From Styela clava (taxonomy: Eukaryota > Chordata > Ascidiacea > Stolidobranchia > Styelidae): a DNA stretch of 64,000 nt. Position 1 is the first letter of the stretch, and every line of letters starts with the position of its first letter. Made by a program: the position numbers and the translations under genes. The notes under the pieces were generated by a model. It was not told the DNA's origin. It did no database searches and saw only the letters and a list, made by a program, of their open reading frames with translations. Shown piece by piece: positions 11,033-22,863 of the stretch. Where the stretch lies: NCBI RefSeq assembly GCF_964204865.1, contig NC_135252.1, positions 17,443,383 to 17,507,382 on the forward strand, given 5' to 3'.

Positions 11033-14000
11033 CTAACGGGACAAAGAGGGTCTTGGTACAACAATATTATTATGCCGTCTTATCGACTTTCATTTCCGCC
11101 AGGATAAATATGAAAATTCTATCCAAACTTTGACAAAAGTGGTGATGAGTTGAATGAAGACTATAAATGCGAAACGAAGTCATTGATCAATCAACCAACG
11201 GTCAAAAATATTTCATGTCATATTATTTGAAAATTAACATCTCACGGATTGCATCTCGAATTCCTGAACAAAATAACTGCGAATGTTTAATCAGACAATT
11301 TACGAGTTTTTGTCAATTTTTCACTTAATTTTAAATCAAATGAAATTTCATTGTGCGTTTATTTTAATGAAAAATGGATGAAAAGCTATAAAAGTTATGT
11401 AGCTTTTTGGACGAACCCGTAGGCTGGGTCGACAACAGTACGATTTAAATGGTGTCACTATTGAGTGTCGACTACGACGAGTATTACGTATCGTCGTATA
11501 AAATCTATCCCGCCCTGAATGAAAACAAAAATAATAGTCGTTCGTTCGGGCGTGACCAATTACATTGCGTTCAATACAGAATTGTCATGAAGCGCAATTT
11601 GAACAAGAAATCGCCGTAAATATAGGGTGTAATAGACATTCTATTGACTATTTTATGTATGATACGTATCCTTACAGAGGCAAATTTAGACGGAGAAAGA
11701 AATCTTCAGTTTTTTCAATTCAGGTATTAGTGAATCAATCATAGGCTCATAGGAGGTATTTCTCGCTTAGTCAATCATGCTAAATAATGTTTAATACACT
11801 CAGCAGGCGAATATTGATTTTCGATATCGAGACGTCAGTATAGCTGTTCCGTAAAGGCGAATCGAATAGCAATTTGTAATTGAAATATTCATTTTGGATA
11901 AAAAGTAAGCTTGAAGTTGGAGAGGCAGTTTGTATAATATGATATCATAATTTCGTCGCGGGGGAGGTTATCTCATTATATTTGATATCTCAGAATCCAA
12001 CATGATGTGGTTAAAATCTGGTATATCTGGTAGAACAGTATTTGTCAGAAACAACTGCAGTTTGGCATAATCATTTGGTAAATGCCATAAATGATGGGCA
12101 ATCTTTTTAAATATATATGAAAATGTTTGTTTGAAATTCCTGTGGTGTACACGTACCGATCAGCGTGATTGAAGATTTGGTAAAAGTAACTGCTAAACGT
12201 TTAGTTCCATGAATGCAACATTTAACCTTGAACATGTCTTATCCTCATCCATGTTGACTCTGATTTGCGATACTTCATACTGTATCATGGAATCTGGCAG
12301 TATTTTTTGTGTACCATATATTGTTGTTCAATAATGGGCATAACAACTCCAGCAAGGTTGCCAGGTTTACAAATCGTAATTCATCAAACTATGTTTATGA
12401 AATATCTCGTTGTCATGCCCGCAATGAATGATTCGAATCTTGTACAAGCATCGGTCTAGTTAGTACAAATACTTATCTAAAGTACTTATACGTGATCACT
12501 GAAGCAACAATATACGGAATAACATAATAGAAGCGTTGTAGGGCTATCGGGAAATGTAAACTTTCCAATTTGAAGCAAAATCTGGTAGCAATTCCAAGTG
12601 TGGGGTTTGGATTTTGGGACTTAAAAGTGCGGCATTTCGCGTATGAATCGTACCTGTTTGATTGCCGTAAACGTAAAATTAATGAAGGTCTCATCCTTCG
12701 TGTTTAACGCCGGGTTAATGTTTAACGAGAGTGTCGTTCGGGTATGTTATAAATTCACACTCACTGGTTTACATGTGCAATATTCAGTCTACGGATTATG
12801 TGGTTTTCAGTGAGTGAAGCGTATGTATTCCCGGGTTCGTAAATAATGTTGGTTGATTAAAGATTTGAATTTTATTGTAGGTTCTTGAAATTATAGAATT
12901 GGTTACTTTAGATCTGTCGCAGTTTCCAATGTCGCTATTGAATATACAGATAAAAATTGACTGCTGCAAGGAAGTGTTATTAGCATAAAGGTGTTCTATG
13001 TAAAGGCGACAATCGAACTCAAGTTTCTTTTGCGGTGCGACTAGCTGTGTGTGTTGCAGCATTGTTATGGGTTATGAATTTCGATTCAAGACCGGTGCTT
13101 ACGATTACAATCATGGCAGTAGTGGTATGGATTTGTTCAAAAAGAATTGTTCAAAACACAATTGTTTTAAAATCAAGTTTTTTTTGCCTGTTTTGTTCAA
13201 AATGGCCGTACTATTTGATTTTTTTGTATTGAATAGGTTGAAGAAAAGTGGATGTAAACACTTGCCAAGCGCTTCTTATTTGCAATAAATCTTTCAAAAC
13301 GACACAAATATCGATAAAGGCTAATGCACACCTTCTCGAGCTGTAGTTCAGTGGTTGGCGCAGTAAGACGCAACCGATAAGCCATAACGTGAACGACCCT
13401 GCTGCGATGAAACCACGTTGCGAAAATTGGAATGCGATCGAATAAATGAGTTTGTATACCCTTGAAAAACTCACTTCAACCTTAAAAAACAAAGTATGCT
13501 AAGCATAAATTAACCGAACAGTATTAACCGTAACAATGACTTCATTTTATGAAAAAAATGTCAATACATGACCTCGAAATCCAAAATATGGCGTCATAAC
13601 AGATTAGTTGTGGCGTCTTTGCATCAGAGGACTTTTAAAATTAGCATAGGCTAGGTTAGGGTGTCTCATCGTTCGTTTCAGTAGATTACCGCCGATATAA
13701 GAATATTCTCCATTATCGCAACCCACTCGTTTTGCCGAAGGGCTGCACTTGATCGAATTGCTTTTGTAGTAGGCTCGTGAGCTAATTTTCATGATTTTTC
13801 TTACTCAAAACGTCTCTCTGATATCTCGGATAAACATTCCTGGTAAAATCTTATGACTTTGGTGGAGATAGAAAGTGGCGATAAATGTACGCAATAGTGG
13901 TAAAAGTCAAAATAAAAAATTTTACTTACATTTTTGAAATTATAATTGCGGCTGCGTGTGCAGCTGCCAGAATGCAACGTTTTGGCGTAGTTTCGCGGCG

Positions 14001-16019
14001 ATGCAAGGAATATTTCAATAAAAAACACAGAATAATTTTGATTCAAAACAAGCCCTTGTTTTAAAACACGATGTTTTTTAGAATTGATAAAAAGAAAACC
14101 CTGAGTAGTAGATCGGGTAATTGGGTAGGATATACCGATTCTCTAAAAACTCAGATTTCTCTATGAGTGGTTACTTGCCGAGACCCGTGTTCCTAGCGAA
14201 TAAGTTGAACGTCCCCTAAAATCGTTTATTTATTATTTCAATCTTTAATTATTTAATTTAATGTGTGATTTTAGGCTCAGGGCAACGGCACGTCTTTCGC
14301 AAATTATATTAAAAAATGCTAAAACTATAGTGAACGGGTAATGCCATGGCCGCGGGCACTAATATATGAATGACTTTAATGGTTATTGCTGTCTTTATTA
14401 AGCTGTCTTTCTATTTTAACAGCTTTTATCAGGCTTAAGTAATAAAAGTCAAGTCATAATAAAGTCTTTGTACAAAGATCCAACATGGGTATCCGAATTT
14501 ACTGGGCAAGCGTGACTGGAAATAGAAAGGTAAAACGTGTCTTCAAATTTTTTTTTTCGCTCTTTTGTAAATTTTGCTATAGTTAATCATATACGTTGTG
14601 TATTTTTGGTTCCATTGAGTAGTCGATTTTTGAAGGAAATGTTTTGTTGTTTTTTGTTGGCCACATTGACATATTTGCTCCAAAGTTGTTGTCATAGTGA
14701 GGTAAACCTTCCGGCTGCGCTTACGTTGCCAAATTGCTTCCAATTGCAATGGTTCGTTATGGCAATACGTCAACTATATGGCGGAGTAATTAAATCATAA
14801 CAGGTCGCTATAACAACCGATTAGAATGTTTCAAACACGGAACCTCGATAATTTATTTAATAAGGGTTCGAATCATTTATGGCCCACGAATGTTAATTTC
14901 CTCACAATTCACAACTACGAATCGCCCGTAGCCGAGTCAAGTAGATCGACGTAATGTTGAAATACTGTTCAAGTGTTTCTCAAGCACCAAATCATTGTAA
15001 AATCGTTTCAAATCACCGGGTCGCCACCAACCAATCGTCATCGCTTAGGGCGGAACTGAAAGTTTTGAACAAGATGTTATTGTCGGATCACTGTAGGGCG
15101 TACAAATCGGAAGCAATTCCTTTTAAAATCAAGTTTTTTGAACGTACGGAGACGAAAATACAAGTAAAATCTTTTCACATGTTGTAAAATAATCATGTAT
15201 TCACATTCACAGACGTAATGTTTGTTGAATGATTTGATTGTACTGTACAAAATTTGCCATGCAAGTTTAAACTATAAATAAGTCAAATACACAATTGTGA
15301 TGCCGTTGAACAAAAAATAGATAGGTGGCTGAACGGTCACTCTAAGACAACTATTCTACAATCCCGCAAGCAAAGTTCGTCTCGCTGAGGGTAATATGAA
15401 CATAACAATTCAATCTATACAATGTTAATCTTTGAGCATGAAACATAGCTGAAAACCCTTTGATTGAAAGATTTGATTTGACAGTTAGGAAAAGTCAACA
15501 TCCATTTTCGATTAAAAAAACTAACAACTTTACTGAGCGAAACGGACATCCTAATTTCGTACGCAGGAAATAAGGTTATATATGATTTACGACTCATTAT
15601 GAGTGAACTAAAATAACTCAAATGTGCATACAGAAACTAGCGCGGGAAAAAAATTACCGCAACAAATCTCATAACTCGTAATTTTCTAAACTATTAAATA
15701 TTATACGGGTATTGTCATTCGCCAATTTGGAAAGAATACCATCATTTGTATCTTCTTGTTATTATGATTCTATAGCATGTGGAAAATTTAATATATTCAA
15801 CGCATTAAATTACATATTGCAAAAATTTATAATATGCATTCAAAAGCTTTATATTATCCCAGATGAAAAGTCTTCTCTGATAATTCATATCGGTAAGTAT
15901 TCAGTTTGACCGGTGGTGTATAAGTGTGATATGCCAATAACGAAATCGAATTCTTCCTAATAACCAGCATAAAAGTATCTGGTAGAGTTTCAATCTGAAT
16001 TTAGAACTTCCTTTTTCAG

Positions 16020-18064
16020 ATAAACAGCGATCAGTCAAGACTCAAAAATGTGCTCGAATGTTTTAAGTTAGAATCAACGTGGATTGATGTGACGACAAGC
16101 AGATCTGTCATGAATCAAATGAGAATGGAATGCGGCAAAGCTAACGCTCTTCCACCACAGATATTCAACGATGATGTTTACCTTGGAGTAAGTACATTAT
16201 AACTTACAATTCATCTTTCCAAATATAAGGAGATTTACTACGGTTGTTCCATGAGAATTATGTTGAATGAAATGTACGGAGTATACAGTGTGCACAATGT
16301 TTCCATTACAAAAAGATAGGGAGCCAACAAGGTTATCGATATCGAGCATTTCTGCGAAAACTCCGGCGGCACCAGTCTATATTGTCCTTCATTCAAATTT
16401 ATTTGGCTCCTAGTTGGTTATTTACAGAACATGTACGCATGTATTCTAAACGTTTATTGAGTAAGAGTCTCTAAACCCCGATTCACGAGTATAATCGAGT
16501 CATAGCAGGTAACCTGATTGTCGAGTCTGAACTTAGGGTTGCTATGTCGGCATGGGGCTCTTGCGCCAACGTCATTTGAGTGTCTTCGACGTTGTTGCTA
16601 TCTTTTTTGATCAAATATTCAGCTTTATTTAATGGTGTCTTGATCGGATTCTTCAGTACAAAATCTTCGAAGGATATTTGTTGCAAGTCAGCAATTTTTT
16701 GACGACGCAACTTGAATTTGCACTGTAAAGCCGTTTTAGAATAACCCTATACGTCACGTATTAATTAAATCCAAAACTGTTTTAAACTGCGATTACTGTC
16801 GGACCCAATTCCGAATATTGATCAACATTATTCTCTTATTATATTTGGACTCGTTGGTGCTCCATTATCGAACAGTACAGTGCATCGCAACCTTTTTCAG
16901 TTGGTGACCCACTTCTGTTGCCAGTTTTTTGCGGCCCACAATGGGATGTGAAACAATGTATCCACACGCAATTTACAATTATTGCGAAACTTGAGCTTGT
17001 ATATTGGATATTATCAGATCAATTCGTGACTTGATAGGATACAAGCTCACACGCAACGCAGCATTGACACTCAACACATTGTGCTTTTGGCTCGAAGTCA
17101 TTTCCTGCCTCAATGAAAGCACATTTGATGTAATCATCTTTAAAAAAAAATATTCATTTTGTGGCTCACAAGAATCAAACAAAGTTAAGGTGTTAAAATA
17201 AAGTATAATAACCCTACTATGCCAGTATTCAACTCATTTTACATAAACCACCGTCTTTGCCATTGTCTACTCTACAGTCTATACACGATTTAAAAAAATT
17301 ACCAATCTGTCTGGTAGCCTACAGTTTCCAGCATGTAGGTGCGTACTGAAATTATTGTTACATTGTTTTATGATTGTTTTGTGATTGTTGATAATGCCAT
17401 AATTTTCCGATCTAAAAACTGTATGTAAGAATATTTTTATTGGGTATTTCGCACCGCCATCTTTATAAACTCTATTTAAGTAGCCTTACCAAACTTCAAG
17501 AAGTCCACATCGTTCAGTGCTTTCTGATTTTTACATCAATTTCGCTACTTTCAGGATGTTGACGATTTTAACGAAAGAATAGAAGATGGATCGTGGAAAG
17601 CATGGATAGCCGGTAATGCCGACAGTACTGATATCAATCCAGATGAACCAGAAGAAAATATTTCATGCAACCAGAACAATTCCAACAACGAATATTCAAC
17701 AAACCAGGTCGCAGATGAATCCGTCCCGAAGTATACTCCGTCAGAGGAAATCAAAATTACCTCCAGTACGTCTGTTTCGTCCGCAGTTTCTAATTTTGAA
17801 AATATTAACAGAAGTCCTAAAGTATCAAGAAAAGTAGTGCAAATTCAATTTGCAAGTAACAGCGAAGAGCAGAATACGGAAAAGTCTAAGATGGACGATG
17901 AAAGACGTCGAAGAATTCTAGGCCTTGCACCCGCAGAAGAAAATGGCGAAGTGAAATGCTTGCAGGACAAAACGAATGAGACAACTCATGAAACAAATGG
18001 AGTGAAAGATATCGAATCGGCAAAGATTAAATCAATTTATGAAGCAGAGAAGGAGACTTCCTGA
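16020..18064 (+). CDS. SH3BGR/glutaredoxin-like fold protein with long acidic C-terminal tail (first exon missing)
   Basis: Two exons are clear: 16020-16187 (56 codons, acceptor CTTTTTCAG) and 17555-18064 (169 codons plus stop, acceptor CTACTTTCAG), joined in phase 0. The fold part contains RLKNVLECFKLESTWIDVTT and then ALPPQIFNDDVYLGDVDDFN. The LPPQIFN..VYLGDYD-like stretch is the hallmark of the SH3BGR/SH3BGRL family, where a thioredoxin-like fold without the redox cysteines carries a proline-rich SH3-binding loop. After about residue 75 the protein is low-complexity and rich in Glu, Ser, Asn and Thr, with an RRRRILGLAP motif in the middle. This resembles the Glu-rich tail of SH3BGR. The N-terminal first strand must come from an upstream exon ending in phase 0, not identified. 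An AATAAA lies about 220 bp past the stop. Confidence 0.7.
16483..16729 (-). CDS. Candidate terminal exon of an unidentified minus-strand gene
   Basis: On the minus strand an acceptor-like GGCTTTACAG ends at about 16725. It is followed by an open frame of about 79 codons to a stop at 16483, rich in charged and polar residues (LRRQKIADLQQISFEDFVLK, then DSNNVEDTQMTLAQEPHADI). It lies inside the intron of the plus-strand SH3BGR-like gene. I do not recognise it. It could be the intracellular tail of a membrane protein, an exonised fragment or chance. No upstream partner exon was found on this strand. Confidence 0.25.
16877..17190 (-). mobile_element. hAT transposase C-terminal remnant
   Basis: The minus-strand frame 17182-16979 contains SSQKHNVLSVNAALRVSLYP and then KSRIDLIISNIQAQVSQ. 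This matches the layout of the C-terminal dimerisation region of hAT/ZBED-like transposases (…HL…LR…P.IDLI). The left boundary has GCATCGCAACCTTTTTCAG next to TTTGCGGCCCACAATGG, like degraded hAT termini. The element is a fragment with no complete transposase. Confidence 0.5.
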
Positions 18065-18286
18065 GCTATTCAGCAGTTGATGCATATCTCTACGTTACTC
18101 TATCATTATATTTGGGTTTTGATGTCACTAAATGTGCACTATATATTTGGCGTGAACGAGTGAAAAGCGATGTCCCAGTTATGGCTCATTTTTATATTTT
18201 GTATTTTGCTTTTATTATTTCAAGCAAACATTTATGGTTTCATCCTTTTTTGGTCACTCCGTATAAAACTAGTTTCAAAATTTTAG

Positions 18287-18292
18287 AATAAA
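18287..18292 (+). promoter_or_regulatory. Candidate polyadenylation signal of the SH3BGR-like gene
   Basis: AATAAA about 220 bp downstream of the stop at 18064, on the same strand. The intervening sequence is AT-rich and non-coding. Confidence 0.4.
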
Positions 18293-18709
18293 GAAAGCTG
18301 ATCACAATTATAAAACATATATATATATAAAACTATCCTATTATTAAACACCTCACGAAGAATAGGAATAGGAAATTTATTTTAAATCATTGCTGCTATA
18401 TTTTTTCATTTGTTACAAGCTTGTATTAATCATGTTATTATCAATTGATTCAGTTAAAAAATTAATTTTGTAATTGATTCCATGTTTGCTTTATCGTGCT
18501 ATTTTGGAACGTCCAAGAAAATTTTGTTTTCACATTTGTATGTCGCATTAAGCATGAAGGTACGATTTTCATTATGTACTTATATGTGCAGCATATTTTA
18601 GCAAATTAACTGATTGTAGTACTATTGACTTTGCTATACTTATTTTTACTCAAACTTTAGACATAGGTATGAATTTAAAGAAATTTTCATCAAACATAAA
18701 AAGAATCAG

Positions 18710-19010
18710 CGAGTAAAACTTGAGGAAATTGGTATCACTATCTATAAAATTTAATAAAATTATCAATCCTGAAGATAGCAATTCATGTACCTAAATAGCA
18801 ATCACAAGAATGTTCCATATTACTTTCTATGCTTACTTTCTATGAATGTTCGAGGGTGTCAGCTTTTTCAGCAAGTAAAATTTGAGGAAATTGGAATCAC
18901 TATCTACAATATTTAATAAAATCTTAATAATTAATAATCTTTAGGTCAGTGATTCAAGTATCAAAATATTAATCAAAAGAATGTTCCATATTACTTTCTA
19001 TTCTTACCTT
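18710..19010. repeat. Diverged direct tandem duplication (~160 bp unit)
   Basis: GTAAAACTTGAGGAAATTGG near 18714 recurs as GTAAAATTTGAGGAAATTGG near 18876. Each is followed by ATCACTATCTA, AATATTTAATAAAAT-like sequence, CAATCACAAGAATGTTCC / AATCAAAAGAATGTTCC and ATATTACTTTCTATNCTTAC. Neither copy encodes a recognisable protein. Confidence 0.6.
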
Positions 19011-21563
19011 CAATAAATTTATTGTGAATTTTTCGAGATTTTTCACTGCCGCCCCCATCTCTACAAATCCCAACTTTCTAGTTCTGCACATAGATGCTAA
19101 AATTGTGTTTCGCAAAATCACAATTTTCATTCCGACAGAATCATTTAGCAAGTAATATCAATGAAAAGAATATGACGGATAAAAACTGTTGATCTTATAT
19201 GCAATGTGTCATTGTTTTCTATGTTACTATATCAATGTTTAAAGCTTTATTTTGCTTCACCAATCCTATTTTTACATTTGTGGGGTTTTCACAAATTTAT
19301 GCTCATGTTTTCCAATATCAATCAAGCAGATTTATTCGAAATAAAAATAAATGTTATTATGAATTTATGATCGGCTGTTCTACAATTCTTTATATTTTGT
19401 ACTCATTACGAAATTGTGTACAAATTGATTCATATTGCCCATGCAGATTTATGTCATGGAATAATTCTCTTTCTAGTGAAATAACTCTAATTTTGCCTTT
19501 ATAGCGAGATCAACTAAATTCTATAATTCAGTTTTTCTGTGTTAAAAGTACGATCAAAATTGTGGCAACCATTAATCTTTTAATGAAATTTCGTTTTTGG
19601 CACAGTTTCATTTCAATTCAAATACGACTGTCGTATATTATAATAATTGATGTTTATCTGATGACGTGATTCGACAGTTTCTTTTTTATATTTTTAATAT
19701 TTGAATCGATGTGGAATCCGAGATAATCGGATTATTTTAATTGCAAACACTAGCCTGGGTTAAAATAAACGGTTTAAAAATTCAATCGTTATAGTCGTTT
19801 ATATTGTTGGGGGTTTAGTTAGGTAGGACGCGGATGTTGGGCTAGAGCTGATCCATTTCATACATATGTTTTTGAGTGAATAATATAAAGTACCATGGAA
19901 ATTTTATTAAGTTTTTTTCAACTCGATAGAAAAAGTGTGATTTATCAGCAATTTAAAACGTGTACGATCTGTCCCTTTCATGACAAAAATTCTCTCTCAG
20001 TTTGTTTCGTTGACGCGTTGATATGAGTGCAGTTCAAGTTTGACTGAAAGCCATATATATGCATTTAACCCGAGGGTGTTAATCCCTCATAAATGAAATA
20101 AGTGTGATTAGTCACATATAAAACACTTTCAGCAGCGAGAAAAATTGTATAACATAGTTTATTATTACACAATATGAAATTATTATAATTACAAAACATA
20201 AAGTTACTTTGTATTATGTACTTTGTTACTTTGTATGATGTATAAAATCTATTCGTTTCTCAGCGTCGTATATAAGTACGTCAATTTTAGGCTAATTAGT
20301 GATAAACAGACAAAGATCGAAATCAAATTATCGCTGAAAGGTATTTACTGTACAAATTGCAGCTGCAAGGCGGTTTGCATGACGCGCGTAAAAACACAAA
20401 ACACAGTATTTATCATTCTTGCTTAATTACAGTTTAATGTGGACAGTGCTACCTTTCGTTGTCCTTTGCAGCCTGCAATGTTTAACTTCCAATTGAACCG
20501 GCCGTTGATTTATAATCACGCACTATATTATGTACATGGCAAATCAGTAAATCCGAGTTTACGCTTATTTAATCAAAATAGATTTTGCGTGACGCTAAAT
20601 TGAAGGATTTGCCCAGTCACACCAACGGAAATTTAATTGCCACTATATATAGTTGCAAGTCACGGAAGCTTGAATATTTCTTGTGAACATTTCCCCCAAA
20701 AGCAGCTTCGGGGATAAATGAAATTCATCCATATTTATTATCACTTTTTACATGCGAGAAAACAATGACATATATCACAATTCGATTTGGCTACTACCCG
20801 GATACTTGAACAACTCGGACAACACAGTCATTCGAAATAAGACTCAACGAATGGATTTAAAAAGAAACTCATATGGCCAAGCAATAACAGTACACTGGCT
20901 TGTTGCATCAATACTAAAAGTCAAACTTACAAGCAATTCCCCGTCGAATAAATTTTGAAAACAATATGCGCATATCTAGATTGTATGCACTCTAGACTGA
21001 AATATTTTGATTGTGTTCAACCACAATTTGCCTATAACCTTCGTGTTTTCATTGTGGCCGTAGTTGGTGAAATTTTCGGCTATTTATGCAAAAACCGGTG
21101 GCAATTTCCGTAGAAGTGCAGAACAGTCCGCTGGTTGATTGCCCACAAATTTGCATCTGTAGCTAAACACGTGCTTGGCGGCTTTATATTCAGAAGCTAA
21201 ATATATTAAACATATGGTGAAAATCCTTCCATCAACTCTCATGCCTGTCGTAGGCGTTAAATTACATCAAACAGGAAAAGATTAGTCTATTGTCTATAAC
21301 GGATGGACCGATATAAGACGAACATGTGGCTCGTGGAAGTGCATGCCTCTGATATCAGTAGACAATATATTCAGAGAATAAGCAGTGATTATGAGCGATT
21401 GATTTGTGATTTGGTGCACTTAACCGATATTCGTTGACGATGTTATTTTGTTGTAGACTAAACAAATTATAGTTGATATCCACTTACCTAAACAATTGAA
21501 GGAAAAAAGTTAGAAGTTAAGAAGTAACCTGGCTAGTAATTATCAGAGATAGAATGATTAGAG

Positions 21564-22645
21564 CAGACCTGCCCAACCTTTTTCATCTCGCGGGCCAATT
21601 TCACATGACGAAATTCGTTGCGACCCGCAAACATTTGTACCAAACTTTAATACCAGCCAAGTCATGATTTCGTTAGAATTTACATGATATATAATAGGTA
21701 TAATAATATATAATCAAGTTAATAATTATTCACTGGTTACTGATTAGTGCTGGCGAAATATCCGAATATGAAGTCTAATATTAGAATACCAGTTTACTAT
21801 TCGAATATCTGGTAACACAGGGCGTGGACATGACACTCGCGGGTCGCTGCTTTGATTAAAAAATTGATAATTACACAACGCACTTGTGGATTTCTGACGA
21901 CCACGCGAGAATCTGAACAGAGTTTTCACTAGCAAACAAAAATGTATTTTCAGTGGCTATGACATTGTCTCAATGAGCGTAATGTGCACCAATGTCGCGG
22001 AAACATCAAGTTTTAGTGGGCCGTTTCGTAAAATTTGAATCATCAAGTATTCAGTAAAAAAACATTACAATAACTCCTGGGCGAATATCTATACTAATTT
22101 GAATATGTAGAATTACTATTAAGTCTATTTTATCAGAATTATTGACAGATACGCAGTGACGATATTCCCGACATTTTATTTAACGCAAACATAACATAAA
22201 CAAAAATAAGAACATAAAAATCGCGTCCCGGAGTCAGCAGTAAAGATATTGTTCACTATTTGTTTTACTTCGGCGGAAAACACGATCAAAGCCTACCCGA
22301 AAGAAAGCTTTCAGAATGAAACTAGTTTGGAAATTTAGGTTCCAAATTTCTTCCTATAATTGCGCTCAGCGTTCGTCGCTAATGATTGCACAATATCTTT
22401 GTAGTTCGTCGAACATAACGCACAGTTCTGCGAAAAATAAAAAAAACTTAACGTCGATGTCCATCAGGGAGATGCATACGTACAAATAAAAATCGGCATC
22501 CGGATGTAGATAGAGATGGCGGGAATAATCACACCAAATTCACGGAACATATTTAAGCCTATATAAAACATAGTGAAAATTTGAAAAGTCTGCTTGCAAA
22601 ATTTATTGGGGGGAACGCATGCGGCCCGCGGGTTGGGCACCCTTG
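21564..22645. mobile_element. hAT-like element remnant, inverted GCCCAACC ends
   Basis: The left end CAGACCTGCCCAACCTTTTT with CTCGCGGGCC nearby mirrors the right end GCCCGCGGGTTGGGCACCCTTG. Such ends, with adjacent CGGGCC blocks, are common in Charlie-like hAT elements. The 1.1 kb interior contains an ATCCGAATATGAAG / ATTCGAATATCTGG foldback but no transposase frame. No clear target duplication was seen. Confidence 0.5.
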
Positions 22646-22756
22646 GATTAGAGGCTTCATTGTCACGAAGTCCATTCATGAGCTATGTAGAAATCAGAAA
22701 TATACTACTAGCTAGCAAGCGTAACTAGCAAGTAGCTTTTTAGAACGAATGGTAAA

Positions 22757-22766
22757 TCGTTATATA
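22757..22766 (+). promoter_or_regulatory. Possible TATA element of the aldo-keto reductase gene
   Basis: CGTTATATATAG lies about 100 bp upstream of the chosen ATG at 22864. The position fits a core promoter only if the 5' UTR is short. The interval is AT-rich, so chance is likely. Confidence 0.2.
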
Positions 22767-22863
22767 TAGTAAGATGTTATCTCGAGTTGAAAAATTAAGT
22801 ATTACGTTTTTGTTATCTTGTACCTATTCAAAATGCTTTTATTCTATTAGAAAAATAATAAAT

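Larger units (their letters stand above)
5350..16019. other. Gene-poor interval with transposon fragments
   Basis: No reading frame here combines a recognisable domain with usable splice sites. It holds a foldback element (5908-6259), a hAT-type element with an older end beside it (7113-7993), a small foldback at 10867-11032 and a SINE tail fragment at about 11073-11124. The first exon of the gene whose second exon starts at 16020 probably lies in the right part, but I could not fix it. An open stretch ending at a good donor near 15894 (…SSLIIHI) has the wrong phase. Confidence 0.5.
18293..22863. other. Intergenic interval with a tandem duplication and a hAT-like remnant
   Basis: No supported gene. 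It contains a diverged tandem duplication (about 18710-19010) and a roughly 1.1 kb element with inverted hAT-like ends (21564-22645). AT-rich unassigned sequence fills the remainder. A run TATATATAG near 20645 could be promoter-like, but no coding sequence follows it. Confidence 0.45.
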
